Shown in pieces: positions 16,784 to 28,795 of a DNA stretch of 64,000 nt. Under the pieces are notes generated by a model that saw nothing but the letters and a program-made list of their open reading frames with translations, was not told the DNA's origin and searched no databases. Origin of the DNA: Pseudomonas sp. R28(2017) (lineage in GTDB: Bacteria > Pseudomonadota > Gammaproteobacteria > Pseudomonadales > Pseudomonadaceae); NCBI RefSeq assembly GCF_002112505.1, contig NZ_NEHW01000002.1:62001-126000 (forward strand), read 5' to 3'. The stretch's first letter is position 1. Each line of letters starts with the position of its first letter. A program made the translations under genes and the position numbers.

Positions 16784-18712
16784 TCACATGTCATCGAAAT
16801 ACCGCTCATGCCAGTCCACCAGTGGCTGCGGCACATTGAGCTTCTGCCCGTAGATCACCGAGTAAGACAGCACGTTCTGCACATACTGGCGCGTCTCGTC
16901 GAACGGGATCGATTCCACCCACACGTCGAAGCTCAGGTGCTTGGCGCCTTTGAGCCACTGCCGTACGCGCCCCGGGCCGGCGTTGTAGGCCGCAGAGGCC
17001 AGTACCCGGTTGCCGTTGAACTGACCGTGCACCTGGCTCAGGTAGGCCGCGCCGACCTGAATGTTCTTTTCCGGGTTGAACATCTGCTGCGGCGAGGCCA
17101 GCGGGATGCTGAACTTGCGTGCGGTCTCCTTGGCGGTGGCCGGCATCACCTGCATCAGGCCGCTGGCACCGACGCTGGAGCGGGCATCCTCCATGAAGGC
17201 GCTTTCCTGGCGGGTGATGGCAAACACCCAGCTCGAGTGCAGCCCGCGCACCTTGGCTTCGCGCACCAGGGTGTCGCGGTAGGCCATCGGGAAACGGATA
17301 TCCAGGTCGTCCCAGTATTGCGCCTGGCTGATGGTGCGAATGGCCGGGAAGTACCAGCGCATGTCGTAGGCCAGGCGTGCCTGGGCGACCATTTCGTCAC
17401 GGGTGAAGTGGCGGCTCACGTGGTACCACTCGCGGCGGCCTTCGACGACCTGGCCGCGGGCGTGAAACTCCAGGGCGCGCTGAATACCCGGGGTGTTGCG
17501 CACCTTGTTGACCAGTTGCGGGCTCAGTACCAGTGGCCTGTTGTTCAGCTGGTAAGCCGTTTTTGCCCGGTCAGCCGCGAGGAAACCGTAGAAGTCACGC
17601 TCGCGCGCCACGTTCTTGTACAGCAACGGGATCTGCGGGTTGTTCGGCTGGGCCAGTTCAAGGCTGCGGGCCTGCCAGTACTTCCAGCGGTTGCTGCTGG
17701 CCAGGTCCTGTGGCAGGCGCCTGGTCAGCTCGTAGGCGTCTTCCCAGCGGCCCAGGCGCAGCAACAGGCGCAGGCGCCATTCGCTGACCGTGTTGTCGCG
17801 CAGCTCCGGGTCGTAGCGGGTCATCAGGTCAAGGGCGCGCGGGTCGTAACGGCGGGCCAGGGTCAGGCCGATCTCGCGGGCGATGGCGACCTTTTCGTCA
17901 CGGGAGAAGTGCATGCGCTGGGCGTAGTCGTCGAGCATCTGCATGGCCCGATCGGGATCCTGCCGCGCCAGGCGGCGCAGGCCGAGACTGACCACGTCGG
18001 ACATGGCTTCGTTGGCCGGGGTGAAGCGCGAGGGCTGGTTCAGCAGCTCGGGCTTCTGCGCCACGTCGATCAGCAAGCGGCCCTGCGGCCCGAGTGTGGT
18101 CAGGCCCTGCACCATGGTGTTGGCCAGCGGGTAGTTGCGCGCCTGGGCCGCGAGCTTGGCGCGGTTCCAGCGCTTGGCCTCGGTCAGCTGGCCTTCTGCG
18201 GCCCACATGCCGAACAGGGTGTCGCAGGCAGCGGGTTGCGACTTGCCGACGTTCCACAGTTTTTCGGCCGTGGCGAAGCCTTCGGCGCGCAGGCCGTGGC
18301 TCAACTGGTACTGGCCATTGAGGCAGTCCAGTTCGGTGAAGTTGAGCTTGGGGTCGTAGTACTTGACGAAAGTATTCCACTCGCCGCGTTCGGCCAGCCA
18401 GCGCAGCCAGCGCAGTTTCATCCAGTTGGCCTGGGGCAGGTCGCCGTGCTTGGCCAGGAAACCTTCGATTTCTTCGTTGCTGGCAGTCTTCAGGCGCGCG
18501 GTCAGTTCGTCGTACGCCAGGTAGGGCGTGAGCGGGTAGTCGCGCAGTGCCTGGGCGTAACGCAGGTAAGGGCCTTTGTCGCCCTTGGCCAGCGCACGCT
18601 TGGCCTCGTCGTAGTACTGGCGTTGCTGGGAAAGGTCGATGGCCTGCGCCGCACTGGCGGTGGCGGCGGTGAGCAGCAGGCAGGAAGCAATCTGTAACAG
18701 GCGGCTGCGCAT
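16784..18712 (-). CDS. slt: Soluble lytic murein transglycosylase
   Basis: A periplasmic enzyme that cleaves peptidoglycan glycan strands, leaving 1,6-anhydro-muropeptides for recycling. The 642-residue precursor starts with a signal peptide ending in AAQA, followed by the long alpha-superhelical U and L domains and a C-terminal lysozyme-like domain. The catalytic Glu is in ITRQESAFMEDARSSVGASG, followed by LMQVMPATAKETA and the AYNAGPGRV motif. The ATG at 18712 was chosen because GGA lies a normal distance upstream and the signal peptide then begins MRSRLL; an ATG at 18736 would add eight residues. It is divergent from uup. Confidence 0.94.
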   Translation of the reverse strand: MRSRLLQIASCLLLTAATASAAQAIDLSQQRQYYDEAKRALAKGDKGPYLRYAQALRDYPLTPYLAYDELTARLKTASNEEIEGFLAKHGDLPQANWMKLRWLRWLAERGEWNTFVKYYDPKLNFTELDCLNGQYQLSHGLRAEGFATAEKLWNVGKSQPAACDTLFGMWAAEGQLTEAKRWNRAKLAAQARNYPLANTMVQGLTTLGPQGRLLIDVAQKPELLNQPSRFTPANEAMSDVVSLGLRRLARQDPDRAMQMLDDYAQRMHFSRDEKVAIAREIGLTLARRYDPRALDLMTRYDPELRDNTVSEWRLRLLLRLGRWEDAYELTRRLPQDLASSNRWKYWQARSLELAQPNNPQIPLLYKNVARERDFYGFLAADRAKTAYQLNNRPLVLSPQLVNKVRNTPGIQRALEFHARGQVVEGRREWYHVSRHFTRDEMVAQARLAYDMRWYFPAIRTISQAQYWDDLDIRFPMAYRDTLVREAKVRGLHSSWVFAITRQESAFMEDARSSVGASGLMQVMPATAKETARKFSIPLASPQQMFNPEKNIQVGAAYLSQVHGQFNGNRVLASAAYNAGPGRVRQWLKGAKHLSFDVWVESIPFDETRQYVQNVLSYSVIYGQKLNVPQPLVDWHERYFDDM

Positions 18713-18934
18713 GATACGTCCGGGCAGTTGAACCATGGGGAAGTGACGGCGAAGCCAGCACTGTTGAAATCTGATTGCCTTAGCTTAGCCGTTTGCCGGC
18801 GGCGGGTGATAGCGCTGTGCTTGTAACCGGGCGTTAACGCCGACCGGGCGTCGCCAAGCCCCTGTGCGGCAGTCAACTTAATGCCGGAAAGTGCCAAGTC
18901 AGGTAGAATGCGCGCCCGCTTTCTGGAGACGAAC

Positions 18935-20863
18935 ATGACCCTGCTCAAATTCAGCGATGTGTCCCTCGCATTCGGCGCGATGCCGCTGCTGGACAAAGTG
19001 TCCTGGCAGATCGCCCGTGGCGAGCGGGTGTGCATCATCGGCCGCAACGGTACCGGCAAGTCGAGCATGCTGCGCCTGGTCAAGGGCGAGCAGAAGGGCG
19101 ACGACGGCGAGATCTGGCGCGCCCCCGGCCTGAAGATCGGTGAGTTGCCGCAGGAGCTGCCGGTCGCCGACGAGCGCACCGTGTTCGACGTGGTCGCCGC
19201 TGGCCTGGATGGCGTTGGCGAGTTGCTCGCCGAGTTCCACCACCTGAGCCAGAACATCCAGGGCGATGACGATCTGGAAAAGCTCATGCACGTTCAGCAC
19301 GAGCTCGAGGCCCGTGATGGCTGGCGCCTGCAGCAGGTGGTGGAAAGCACCCTGAGCCGCCTGCAGCTGCCTGCCGACAAGACCCTGGCCGAGCTCTCCG
19401 GTGGCTGGCGCCGCCGCGTGCTGCTGGCCCAGGCGCTGGTGTCGGAGCCTGATCTGCTGCTGCTTGACGAGCCGACCAACCACCTGGACATCGGTGCCAT
19501 CGCCTGGCTCGAAGAAGCCCTGCGCGGCTTCAACGGCGCCGTGCTGTTCATCACCCACGACCGTTCGTTCCTGCAGAACCTCGCCACGCGCATCCTCGAA
19601 CTGGACCGCGGCGGCCTGATCGACTGGAACGGCGACTACGCCAGCTTCCTGGTGCACAAGGAGGCCGCGCTGGCCGCCGAAGAGACTGCCAATGCGCTGT
19701 TCGACAAGCGCCTGGCCCAGGAAGAAGTGTGGATCCGCCAGGGCATCAAGGCCCGCCGTACCCGTAACGAAGGCCGCGTGCGTGCCCTCAAGGCCCTGCG
19801 TGTCGAGCGCAGTGAGCGTCGCGAGCGCCAGGGCAAGGCCAACATCCAGATCGAGGCGGCGGACAAATCCGGCAAGCAGGTGATGGTGCTGGAGAACGTC
19901 AGCTTCCACCACGCCGACGGCCCGCTGCTGGTCAAGGACTTCTCCATGGTCCTGCAGCGCCAGGACCGTATCGGCCTGCTGGGTGCCAACGGTACCGGCA
20001 AGACCACCCTGCTGAAGATGATGCTCGGTGACCTGCAGCCTACGGCCGGCAAGGTCGAGCGCGGTACCAAGCTGGAAGTGGCCTACTTCGACCAGATGCG
20101 CCACCAGCTCGACCTGGAAAAGACCGTCATCGACAACCTCGCCGAAGGCCGTGACTTCATCGAGATCGATGGCCAGAACCGCCATGTGCTGAGCTATCTC
20201 GGTGACTTCCTGTTCAGCCCGCAGCGTGCGCGCACGCCGGTCAAGGCGCTGTCCGGTGGCGAGCGTGCGCGGCTGCTGCTGGCCAAGTTGTTCAGCAAGC
20301 CGGCCAACCTGCTGGTGCTCGACGAACCGACCAACGACCTGGATGTGGAAACCCTCGAGCTGCTTGAAGAGGTGCTGTGCAACTACAAGGGTACCGTGCT
20401 GATGGTCAGCCACGACCGGGCCTTCCTCGACAACGTGGTCACCAGCACGCTGGTGTTCGAAGGCGAGGGCAAGGTGCGCGAGTACGTCGGTGGCTACGAG
20501 GACTGGATCCGCCAGGGTGGTTCGGCGAAGCTGCTCGGCGTGACCGAGAGCAAGGGTGGCAAGTCCGAACTCAACAGTGCCGTGGTCGAAAAACCGGTGG
20601 AAGTGGCAGCGCCTGCACCAGCAGCGCCGGTGGCGGATGCTTCGAAGAAGAAGCTCAGCTACAAGCTGCAGCGCGAGCTGGAAATGCTGCCGGGGCAGAT
20701 CGACGAGGTCGAGCAGCGCATGGCCGAGGCGCAGGAAGAAGTGAACGCTGCCGGCTTCTATCAGCGGCCGATTGCCGAGACTTCGGCGGTGCTGGCCAGG
20801 ATCGAGAAGCTGCAGGGTGAGCTGGATGCGCTGGTAGAGCGGTGGGCCGAGCTGGAAGGCTAA
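18935..20863 (+). CDS. uup: ABC-F family ATPase Uup
   Basis: A cytoplasmic ABC-F protein with two ATPase domains and no membrane segments; Uup-type proteins act on ribosomes and affect transposon excision. In 642 residues the first Walker A is GRNGTGKSS, the first signature LSGGWRRRV and Walker [13 protein letters not shown]; the second domain has [18 protein letters not shown] and [12 protein letters not shown]. The C-terminal coiled-coil [19 protein letters not shown] marks the Uup subgroup. ATG at 18935 follows GGAG at seven bases; TAGAAT at 18904-18909 is a possible -10. A perfect hairpin follows the stop codon. Confidence 0.93.
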   Translation: MTLLKFSDVSLAFGAMPLLDKVSWQIARGERVCIIGRNGTGKSSMLRLVKGEQKGDDGEIWRAPGLKIGELPQELPVADERTVFDVVAAGLDGVGELLAEFHHLSQNIQGDDDLEKLMHVQHELEARDGWRLQQVVESTLSRLQLPADKTLAELSGGWRRRVLLAQALVSEPDLLLLDEPTNHLDIGAIAWLEEALRGFNGAVLFITHDRSFLQNLATRILELDRGGLIDWNGDYASFLVHKEAALAAEETANALFDKRLAQEEVWIRQGIKARRTRNEGRVRALKALRVERSERRERQGKANIQIEAADKSGKQVMVLENVSFHHADGPLLVKDFSMVLQRQDRIGLLGANGTGKTTLLKMMLGDLQPTAGKVERGTKLEVAYFDQMRHQLDLEKTVIDNLAEGRDFIEIDGQNRHVLSYLGDFLFSPQRARTPVKALSGGERARLLLAKLFSKPANLLVLDEPTNDLDVETLELLEEVLCNYKGTVLMVSHDRAFLDNVVTSTLVFEGEGKVREYVGGYEDWIRQGGSAKLLGVTESKGGKSELNSAVVEKPVEVAAPAPAAPVADASKKKLSYKLQRELEMLPGQIDEVEQRMAEAQEEVNAAGFYQRPIAETSAVLARIEKLQGELDALVERWAELEG

Positions 20864-20875
20864 GTCTGCTGTGCT

Positions 20876-20907
20876 GGCCTCTTCGCGGGTTTACCCGCGA
20901 AGAGGCC
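20876..20907. terminator. Perfect REP-derived palindrome at the uup 3' end
   Basis: GGCCTCTTCGCGGGT and ACCCGCGAAGAGGCC form a perfect 15-bp stem with a 2-base centre. It lies between convergent uup and the universal stress gene. It has no T run, so it probably protects 3' ends or pauses transcription rather than acting as a classical terminator. A nearly identical palindrome follows rssC at 58186. Confidence 0.7.
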
Positions 20908-20920
20908 GGCGCAGGCTAAA

Positions 20921-21361
20921 TCATTCTTTTTTCTGCAAACGCACCGCCAGCACATCGCACGGCGCGCCGTGCAGCACGTCATTGGCGGTGGAGCCCAGCA
21001 GCAACGCCAGGCCATGCCGGCCATGGCTGCCGACCACGATCAGGTCGCACTTCTGGTCCTTGGCCAGTTGGTGGATTTCCTGGCGCGGCTGGCCGTAGGT
21101 CAGGTGCGAGTCGCCGCGGTTGATGTCGGGGTACTTGTTGAACAGGCGGTCCATGCGCTCCTTGGCCTGGTCGAACTGCTGCTGTTGCAGTTGCGACAGG
21201 TCCATCGGTACATCGCCGCCGAAGGCCATGGCCATCGGCTCGACGATATGCACCAGCGAGACCTTGGCATTCGAGGGTGCCGCCAGCGCCATGGCACGTT
21301 TGATCACCGGGTCGCATTCTTCGGTAAGGTCGACGGCGACCAGAAGATGTTCGTAGGACAT
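20921..21361 (-). CDS. Universal stress protein, UspA family
   Basis: A 146-residue single-domain Usp protein, likely a cytoplasmic dimer. It has the N-terminal LLVAVDLTEECDPVIKRA and the C-terminal nucleotide-binding loop VVGSHGRHGLALLLGSTAND, which fits the ATP-binding G-2X-G-9X-G(S/T) pattern. The ATG at 21361 has AGGAG eight bases upstream, so the longer open frame is not used. It stands between uup (convergent) and a divergent small membrane-protein gene. Stimulus and exact function unknown. Confidence 0.92.
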   Translation of the reverse strand: MSYEHLLVAVDLTEECDPVIKRAMALAAPSNAKVSLVHIVEPMAMAFGGDVPMDLSQLQQQQFDQAKERMDRLFNKYPDINRGDSHLTYGQPRQEIHQLAKDQKCDLIVVGSHGRHGLALLLGSTANDVLHGAPCDVLAVRLQKKE

Positions 21362-21471
21362 GAGCTGTACTCCTGACAATCGCGATAGTAGAAGTATGGT
21401 CGCTTTCCGGCAGGTCATCCGTGAATACTGAGTAACCCGCTCATTTGCAACGCTTTATGGAATCTACAGAT

Positions 21472-21909
21472 ATGACGGTATGGCTAGTGGTGTCAATCCT
21501 TGCGCTGATTCTCAGTCCGCTCTCCTGGCTGCGGCTGTCACGCAAGCAGGGGCAGCAGATGAGCCTGCGCCTGGAGGCGCGGCGCATGGGCCTGGCCATG
21601 CAGCTGGCACCGCAGCAATGGCCGCATTGGCTGGAGAAAGAGCCGCCAAGCCCGTGCCCACAGTACCATCGGGGGCGTCGTCGGGGGCATGAAGACAGCT
21701 GGTGCTACTGGCAGGTCAGCCCCGGCGTCTGGTGGAACCAGTGGAAGGAAGTGTGCGAAGAGCCACGCCTGAAGGAGGTGTTCGCGCGCTTGCCGGAGAC
21801 CGTGTACAAGGTCGAGGCCGACAAGCGCATGATCGCCCTGTACTGGAGCGAGCGCGGTGATGAATCTGTATTGCAGGATATTGCCCACGCCTTCGACACC
21901 CTCGCTTGA
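21472..21909 (+). CDS. Conserved hypothetical membrane-anchored protein
   Basis: A protein of about 145 residues with one N-terminal membrane helix (MTVWLVVSILALILSPLSWL) and then a basic, Trp-rich cytoplasmic domain containing SWCYWQVSPGVWWNQWKEV and a C-terminal YWSERGDESVLQDIAHAFD. I do not recognise a named family; from memory P. aeruginosa has comparable small genes between its usp and fadB homologues. The start is uncertain: ATGs at 21457 and 21472 are both possible and neither has a clear ribosome site. A strong terminator follows. Confidence 0.7.
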   Translation: MTVWLVVSILALILSPLSWLRLSRKQGQQMSLRLEARRMGLAMQLAPQQWPHWLEKEPPSPCPQYHRGRRRGHEDSWCYWQVSPGVWWNQWKEVCEEPRLKEVFARLPETVYKVEADKRMIALYWSERGDESVLQDIAHAFDTLA

Positions 21910-21917
21910 TGGCCCAC

Positions 21918-21966
21918 AACGACAAAGCGGCAACCCGGTAGCTACCAGGTTGCCGCTTTGTCGTTT
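21918..21966 (+). terminator. Rho-independent terminator with an 18-bp stem
   Basis: The arms 21918-21935 and 21948-21965 are perfect reverse complements (AACGACAAAGCGGCAACC and its complement), with a 12-base loop and a short T tail. It ends the small membrane-protein transcript and insulates the fadBA regulatory region. Confidence 0.85.
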
Positions 21967-22381
21967 CTGCAGGGCAGAAAAGGCCAGGCAGGCCGGGAAA
22001 TTCTTGAATCCAGTCGCAGTGTAGCCATTCCCAGGGCGCTTGCATGAAAAAAATGCAGCGCCGGCCGTTTCCTTGTGGTCAATCGCTGACATGAATGATC
22101 GGCAATCACTGTCATCATGTTTTGCACCCCGGCGATACAAAATGACCGGAAAGTCGCGTTTTCACCCTCTTCGGGAGCATTTGACAACGCCGATCTTTTC
22201 GGAGAATGTGTGCATACCCAAATCAAACGGGCGTATGAATTGAGCGTTTGTATGTCATCTCGCTCATACAGAATCCCGACTAGCGTGCTGACGGGTGTGC
22301 CTGGGGCAGGGGCGGCAAGGCCAGCTCTTCCACCAGCGTTCGGCGCGTACAGTTCAGCTTCCATATCGTGGAGATCAGTTG
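21967..22381 (+). promoter_or_regulatory. fadBA upstream region with a candidate PsrA operator at 22224-22237
   Basis: This 415-bp leader holds no gene. CAAAC-GGGC-GTATG at 22224-22237 matches the PsrA operator pattern (G/C)AAAC-N4-GTTT(G/C) at nine of ten defined bases. In P. aeruginosa PsrA represses the fadBA operon and long-chain fatty acids relieve it; psrA itself is encoded 9 kb away in this window. A TTGACA lies further upstream near 22180, but the -10 that should follow is poor. Confidence 0.5.
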
Positions 22382-24529
22382 ATGATTTACGAAGGTAAAG
22401 CCATCACGGTTAAGGCTCTTGAAAGCGGCATCGTCGAACTGAAGTTCGACCTCAAGGGTGAGTCCGTCAACAAGTTCAATCGCCTGACCCTGGACGAGCT
22501 GCGCCAGGCTGTCGACGCCATCAAGGCCGACGCCTCGGTGAAAGGCGTGATCGTCAGCAGTGGCAAGGACGTGTTCATCGTCGGCGCCGACATCACCGAA
22601 TTCGTCGACAACTTCAAGCTGCCCGAGGCCGAACTGGTTGCCGGCAACCTGGAAGCCAACCGCATCTTCAACGCCTTCGAAGACCTCGAAGTGCCGACCG
22701 TGGCGGCCATCAACGGCATCGCCCTGGGTGGCGGCCTGGAAATGTGCCTGGCAGCCGACTACCGGGTCATGTCGACCAGCGCCAAGATCGGCCTGCCGGA
22801 AGTCAAGCTGGGCATCTACCCAGGCTTCGGTGGCACCGTGCGCCTGCCGCGCCTGATCGGCTCGGACAACGCCATCGAATGGATCGCCGCCGGCAAGGAA
22901 AACCGCGCCGAAGACGCCCTGAAAGTCGGCGCCGTCGACGCCGTGGTGGCCCCTGAGCTGCTGCAGGCCGGCGCCCTGGACCTGATCAAGCGCGCCATCA
23001 GCGGCGAGCTGGACTACAAGGCCAAGCGCCAGCCCAAGCTGGAAAAGCTCAAGCTCAACGCCATCGAGCAGATGATGGCCTTCGAGACCGCCAAGGGCTT
23101 CGTCGCCGGCCAGGCCGGCCCGAACTACCCGGCACCGGTAGAGGCCATCAAGACCATCCAGAAGGCCGCCAACTTCGGCCGCGACAAGGCCCTGGAAGTC
23201 GAGGCCGCAGGCTTTGCCAAGCTGGCCAAGACCTCGGTAGCCGAAAGCCTGATCGGCCTGTTCCTGAATGACCAGGAACTCAAGCGCAAGGCCAAGGCCC
23301 ATGACGAAATCGCCCACGACGTGAAGCAGGCCGCCGTGCTCGGCGCCGGTATCATGGGCGGCGGCATCGCCTACCAGTCGGCGGTCAAGGGCACCCCGAT
23401 CCTGATGAAGGACATCCGCGAGGAAGCCATCCAGCTGGGCCTGAACGAGGCTTCCAAGCTGCTCGGCAACCGCGTCGAGAAAGGCCGCCTGACCCCGGCG
23501 AAAATGGCCGAGGCGCTCAACGCCATTCGCCCGACCCTGTCGTACGGCGACTTCGCCAACGTCGACATCGTCGTCGAGGCCGTGGTCGAGAATCCGAAGG
23601 TCAAGCAGGCCGTGCTGGCTGAAGTGGAAGGCCAGGTGAACGAGGATGCGATCCTTGCTTCCAACACCTCGACCATCTCCATCAACCTGCTGGCCAAGGC
23701 GCTCAAGCGCCCGGAAAACTTCGTCGGCATGCACTTCTTCAACCCGGTGCACATGATGCCGCTGGTGGAAGTGATCCGTGGCGAGAAGTCCAGTGAAGTG
23801 GCGGTCGCCACCACCGTGGCCTACGCCAAGAAGATGGGCAAGAACCCGATCGTGGTCAACGACTGCCCGGGCTTCCTGGTCAACCGCGTGCTGTTCCCGT
23901 ACTTTGGCGGTTTCGCCAAGCTGGTCAGCGCCGGTGTCGACTTCGTGCGCATCGACAAGGTCATGGAGAAGTTCGGCTGGCCGATGGGCCCGGCCTACCT
24001 GATGGACGTGGTCGGCATCGACACTGGCCACCATGGCCGCGACGTGATGGCCGAAGGCTTCCCGGACCGCATGAAGGACGAGCGCCGTTCGGCCGTCGAT
24101 GCCCTGTACGAGGCTAATCGCCTGGGCCAGAAGAACGGCAAGGGCTTCTACGCCTACGAGACCGACAAGCGCGGCAAACCGAAGAAAGTCTTCGATGCCA
24201 CCGTGCTGGATGTGCTCAAGCCGATCGTCTTCGAGCAGCGTGAAGTGACCGACGAAGACATCATCAACTGGATGATGGTGCCGCTGTGCCTGGAGACCGT
24301 GCGCTGCCTGGAAGACGGCATCGTCGAAACCGCCGCCGAAGCCGACATGGGCCTGGTCTACGGCATTGGTTTCCCTCCCTTCCGGGGTGGTGCGCTGCGC
24401 TACATCGACTCGATCGGTGTGGCCGAATTCGTTGCCCTGGCCGATCAGTACGCCGACCTGGGGCCGCTGTACCACCCGACCGCGAAGCTGCGTGAAATGG
24501 CCAAGAACGGCCAGCGCTTCTTCAACTGA
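22382..24529 (+). CDS. fadB: Fatty acid oxidation complex alpha subunit FadB
   Basis: FadB carries enoyl-CoA hydratase, 3-hydroxyacyl-CoA dehydrogenase and isomerase activities and forms an alpha2-beta2 complex with FadA for fatty acid beta-oxidation. The 715 residues equal the usual length. The N-terminal crotonase part has [20 protein letters not shown]; the dehydrogenase part has the NAD-binding [18 protein letters not shown] and the signature [16 protein letters not shown]. The ATG at 22382 has GGAG nine bases upstream. fadA follows after 31 bases in the same operon. Confidence 0.96.
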   Translation: MIYEGKAITVKALESGIVELKFDLKGESVNKFNRLTLDELRQAVDAIKADASVKGVIVSSGKDVFIVGADITEFVDNFKLPEAELVAGNLEANRIFNAFEDLEVPTVAAINGIALGGGLEMCLAADYRVMSTSAKIGLPEVKLGIYPGFGGTVRLPRLIGSDNAIEWIAAGKENRAEDALKVGAVDAVVAPELLQAGALDLIKRAISGELDYKAKRQPKLEKLKLNAIEQMMAFETAKGFVAGQAGPNYPAPVEAIKTIQKAANFGRDKALEVEAAGFAKLAKTSVAESLIGLFLNDQELKRKAKAHDEIAHDVKQAAVLGAGIMGGGIAYQSAVKGTPILMKDIREEAIQLGLNEASKLLGNRVEKGRLTPAKMAEALNAIRPTLSYGDFANVDIVVEAVVENPKVKQAVLAEVEGQVNEDAILASNTSTISINLLAKALKRPENFVGMHFFNPVHMMPLVEVIRGEKSSEVAVATTVAYAKKMGKNPIVVNDCPGFLVNRVLFPYFGGFAKLVSAGVDFVRIDKVMEKFGWPMGPAYLMDVVGIDTGHHGRDVMAEGFPDRMKDERRSAVDALYEANRLGQKNGKGFYAYETDKRGKPKKVFDATVLDVLKPIVFEQREVTDEDIINWMMVPLCLETVRCLEDGIVETAAEADMGLVYGIGFPPFRGGALRYIDSIGVAEFVALADQYADLGPLYHPTAKLREMAKNGQRFFN

Positions 24530-24545
24530 GTGGTCAACGAGCTAG

Positions 24546-25736
<1,191 letters not shown>

Positions 25737-25755
25737 TCGCGTTGCGGGACAGCAG

Positions 25756-25787
25756 CCGGGGCCTTGTGCCCCGGTTTTTGTTTTTTT
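25756..25787 (+). terminator. Rho-independent terminator of the fadBA operon
   Basis: CCGGGGC (25756-25762) and GCCCCGG (25768-25774) form the stem, followed by TTTTTGTTTTTTT. It separates fadBA from the DUF1653 gene. Confidence 0.88.
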
Positions 25788-25816
25788 ACAGAATTTGTTT
25801 CAAGAGGAAGGGCGAC

Positions 25817-26068
25817 ATGCAGATACAACCAGGCGTATACCGGCATTACAAAGGGCCTGAGTACCGTGTCTTCAGTGTTGCACGGCACTCCGAGAACGAA
25901 GAGTGGATGGTCTTCTACCAATGCCTGTATGGTGATTACAGCTTCTGGGTGAGGCCGCTTGCGATGTTCCAGGAGTCCGTCGAGGTTGACGGCGAGCAGG
26001 TGCCGCGCTTTGCTTTGGTCAAGGCCGAAGCAGGGCTGCCTGAGCTGTCTGGCAAGTCGCAAGCGTGA
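25817..26068 (+). CDS. DUF1653 domain protein
   Basis: An 83-residue soluble protein matching the small DUF1653 family: it begins QPGVYRHYKGPEYRVFSVARHSENEE, then WMVFYQCLYGDYSFWVRPLAMF. The aromatic beta-rich core suggests a small barrel; the function is unknown. ATG at 25817 follows AGAGGAAGGG. The start sits inside the T-rich tail region of the fadBA terminator, so its expression may depend on read-through or an unseen promoter. The end of the gene forms an inverted repeat (CAAGCGTG/CACGCTTG, 26060-26081) that runs into the topA promoter. Confidence 0.87.
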   Translation: MQIQPGVYRHYKGPEYRVFSVARHSENEEWMVFYQCLYGDYSFWVRPLAMFQESVEVDGEQVPRFALVKAEAGLPELSGKSQA

Positions 26069-26078
26069 TCGACCACGC

Positions 26079-26107
26079 TTGACCTCACTCTTTTGCCACT
26101 ATATATA
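26079..26107 (+). promoter_or_regulatory. Sigma-70 promoter of topA
   Basis: TTGACC (26079-26084), a 17-base spacer and TATATA (26102-26107) form a near-consensus promoter 62 bases before the topA start. The -35 overlaps the right arm of a hairpin that covers the end of the preceding gene. Confidence 0.75.
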
Positions 26108-26168
26108 GCGGTGCCGCGTCCGGCACCTGACGCGTTTTTCATCTTCAGATTCAGGAATACTCCGATCC

Positions 26169-28781
26169 ATGGGCAAATCGCTGGTCATTGTGGAATCCCC
26201 GGCCAAGGCCAAGACCATCAACAAGTACCTGGGCAACCAGTACGTGGTGAAGTCGAGTATCGGCCATATCCGAGACCTCCCCACCAGCGGTTCGGCCAGC
26301 GCAAGCAAAGAGCCGGCCGCCAAGCGTGGCAAGGCCGCTGCGGGTGAGGCTCCGGCGCTGTCGCCGAAAGAGAAGGCCCGTCGCCAGCTGGTGGCGCGCA
26401 TGGGCGTCGACCCCGAGCACGGCTGGAAGGCCAAGTACGAGATCCTTCCCGGCAAGGAAAAGGTGATCGAAGAACTGCGCCGCCTGGCCAAGGATGCCGA
26501 CACCATCTACCTCGCAACCGACTTGGACCGCGAAGGGGAAGCCATTGCCTGGCACCTGCGCGAAGCCATCGGGGGTGACGACACCCGCTACAAGCGCGTG
26601 GTGTTCAACGAAATCACCAAGAAGGCGATCCAGGAAGCGTTCTCGCAGCCAGGCGAGCTGGACATCGACCGGGTCAACGCCCAGCAGGCGCGGCGTTTCC
26701 TCGACCGCGTGGTTGGCTACATGGTCTCGCCGCTGCTGTGGGCCAAGATCGCCCGTGGCCTGTCTGCCGGCCGCGTGCAGTCGGTAGCGGTGAAGCTGGT
26801 GGTCGAGCGTGAGCGCGAGATCCGCGCCTTCGTGCCGGAAGAATACTGGGAAGTGCACGCCGACCTCGGCACCGCCAAGAACGCCAAGGTGCGCTTCGAA
26901 GTGGCGCGCGAGAAAGGCGAAGCCTTCAAGCCGCTGAACGAAGCCCAGGCCATGGCTGCGCTGGAGAAGCTCAAGGCGTCCAGCTACAGCGTGATCAAGC
27001 GCGAAGACCGCCCGACCAGCAGCAAGCCGTCGGCCCCGTTCATCACCTCCACCCTGCAGCAGGCGGCGAGCAACCGCCTGGGCTTCGGGGTGAAGAAGAC
27101 CATGATGATGGCCCAGCGTCTGTACGAAGCGGGTTACATCACCTACATGCGTACCGACTCGACCAACCTGTCGGCCGACGCCCTGGACATGGCGCGCAGC
27201 TACATCGAGCGCGAGTTCGGCAAGCAGTACCTGCCGGAAACCCCGCTGGTGTACGGCAGCAAGGAAGGTGCCCAGGAAGCGCACGAGGCGATTCGCCCGT
27301 CCGACGTCAACATGCACCCGACCAAGCTCAGTGGCATGGAGCGGGACGCGGAGCGCCTGTACGAGCTGATCTGGCGCCAGTTCCTGGCCTGCCAGATGCC
27401 GCCGGCGCAGTACCTGTCCACCAGCGTCACCGTGGCGGCTGGCGACTTCGAGCTGCGCGCCAAGGGCCGCATCCTCAAGTTCGACGGTTACACCCGCGTG
27501 CTGCCCCAGCAAAGCAAGCCCGGCGAAGACGATGTGTTGCCGGAAATGGCCCAGGGCGAAGCGCTCAAGCTGATTCAGCTCGACCCGAGCCAGCACTTCA
27601 CCAAGCCGCCGGCGCGCTTCACCGAAGCCAGCCTGGTCAAGGAAATGGAAAAGCGCGGCATTGGCCGCCCGTCGACCTATGCGGCGATCATTTCCACCAT
27701 CCAGGACCGTGGTTACGTCACCCTGCACAATCGCCGCTTCTACTCCGAGAAGATGGGCGACATCGTCACCGAGCGCTTGTCGGAAAGCTTCTCCAACCTG
27801 ATGGACTATGGCTTCACGGCCGGCATGGAAGAGAACCTCGACGACGTGGCCCAGGGTGAGCGCGACTGGAAAAACGTACTCGACGAGTTCTACGGCGACT
27901 TCAGCAAGAAACTGCTGACCGCAGAGTCCGCCGAAAGCGGCATGCGTGCCAACCAGCCGACCATGACCAACATTCCATGCAAGGAATGCGGCCGTCCGAT
28001 GATGATCCGCACTGCTTCCACCGGTGTGTTCCTCGGTTGCTCGGGCTACAGCCTGCCGCCGAAGGAGCGTTGCAAGGCCACCGTGAACCTGGTGCCGGGC
28101 GACGAGATTGCTGCGGACGACGAGGGTGAGTCGGAGTCGCGCGTGCTGCTGGGCAAGCACCGCTGCCCGATCTGCGCCACGGCAATGGACGCATACCTGC
28201 TGGACGAGAAGCACAAGCTGCACATCTGCGGTAACAATCCGGATTGCGCCGGTTACGAGATCGAGGAGGGCAGCTACCGCATCAAGGGCTACGAAGGGCC
28301 GAGCCTGGAGTGCGACAAGTGCGGCAGCGAAATGCAGCTCAAGACGGGCCGTTTCGGCAAGTTCTTCGGTTGTACCAACCCTGCGTGCAAGAACACCCGC
28401 AAACTGCTCAAGAGCGGTGAGGCAGCGCCACCGAAGATGGACAAGGTGGAGATGCCGGAGCTCAAGTGCGAGAAGGTCGACGACACCTATGTGCTGCGTG
28501 ACGGCGCTTCGGGGCTGTTCCTGGCTGCCAGCCAGTTCCCGAAAAACCGCGAAACCCGTGCGCCGTTGGTGCTGGAGATCGTGCCGCACAAGCACGAGAT
28601 CGATCCGAAGTACCACTTCCTGTGCGATGCACCGCAAAAGGACCCGGAAGGGCGCCCGGCGGTGATTCGTTACAGCCGCAAGACCAAGGAGCAGTACGTG
28701 CAGTCCGAGGTCGATGGCAAGCCGACTGGCTGGAAAGCGTTCTACGACGGTGGTGCTTGGAAGGTTGAAGACAAGCGCTGA
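26169..28781 (+). CDS. topA: DNA topoisomerase I (type IA)
   Basis: TopA relaxes negatively supercoiled DNA by transient single-strand breakage. The 870-residue protein starts [21 protein letters not shown] (Toprim domain), has the acidic [19 protein letters not shown], and the active-site tyrosine in [13 protein letters not shown]. After the core come C-terminal zinc-ribbon repeats with [24 protein letters not shown] and [21 protein letters not shown], then a further C-terminal segment without cysteine pairs. The insertion of basic and alanine-rich residues at about 45-75 is typical of Pseudomonas TopA. Confidence 0.96.
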   Translation: MGKSLVIVESPAKAKTINKYLGNQYVVKSSIGHIRDLPTSGSASASKEPAAKRGKAAAGEAPALSPKEKARRQLVARMGVDPEHGWKAKYEILPGKEKVIEELRRLAKDADTIYLATDLDREGEAIAWHLREAIGGDDTRYKRVVFNEITKKAIQEAFSQPGELDIDRVNAQQARRFLDRVVGYMVSPLLWAKIARGLSAGRVQSVAVKLVVEREREIRAFVPEEYWEVHADLGTAKNAKVRFEVAREKGEAFKPLNEAQAMAALEKLKASSYSVIKREDRPTSSKPSAPFITSTLQQAASNRLGFGVKKTMMMAQRLYEAGYITYMRTDSTNLSADALDMARSYIEREFGKQYLPETPLVYGSKEGAQEAHEAIRPSDVNMHPTKLSGMERDAERLYELIWRQFLACQMPPAQYLSTSVTVAAGDFELRAKGRILKFDGYTRVLPQQSKPGEDDVLPEMAQGEALKLIQLDPSQHFTKPPARFTEASLVKEMEKRGIGRPSTYAAIISTIQDRGYVTLHNRRFYSEKMGDIVTERLSESFSNLMDYGFTAGMEENLDDVAQGERDWKNVLDEFYGDFSKKLLTAESAESGMRANQPTMTNIPCKECGRPMMIRTASTGVFLGCSGYSLPPKERCKATVNLVPGDEIAADDEGESESRVLLGKHRCPICATAMDAYLLDEKHKLHICGNNPDCAGYEIEEGSYRIKGYEGPSLECDKCGSEMQLKTGRFGKFFGCTNPACKNTRKLLKSGEAAPPKMDKVEMPELKCEKVDDTYVLRDGASGLFLAASQFPKNRETRAPLVLEIVPHKHEIDPKYHFLCDAPQKDPEGRPAVIRYSRKTKEQYVQSEVDGKPTGWKAFYDGGAWKVEDKR

Positions 28782-28795
28782 TTCTTCAACGCTGT

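Noticed and set aside
16568..18697. 709-residue plus-strand open frame opposite slt
   Set aside because: Antisense shadow of slt that also runs through the REP pair.
22234..22275. GTATGA...TCATAC inverted repeat in the fadB leader as an operator
   Set aside because: Arms are short, spacing is long and it fits no known regulator; the nearby PsrA-like site is better supported.
22280..24475. 731-residue minus-strand open frame opposite fadB
   Set aside because: It is the antisense shadow of a GC-rich, codon-biased gene; composition is His/Gly/Asp/Val-rich with no known fold, and fadB explains the DNA fully.
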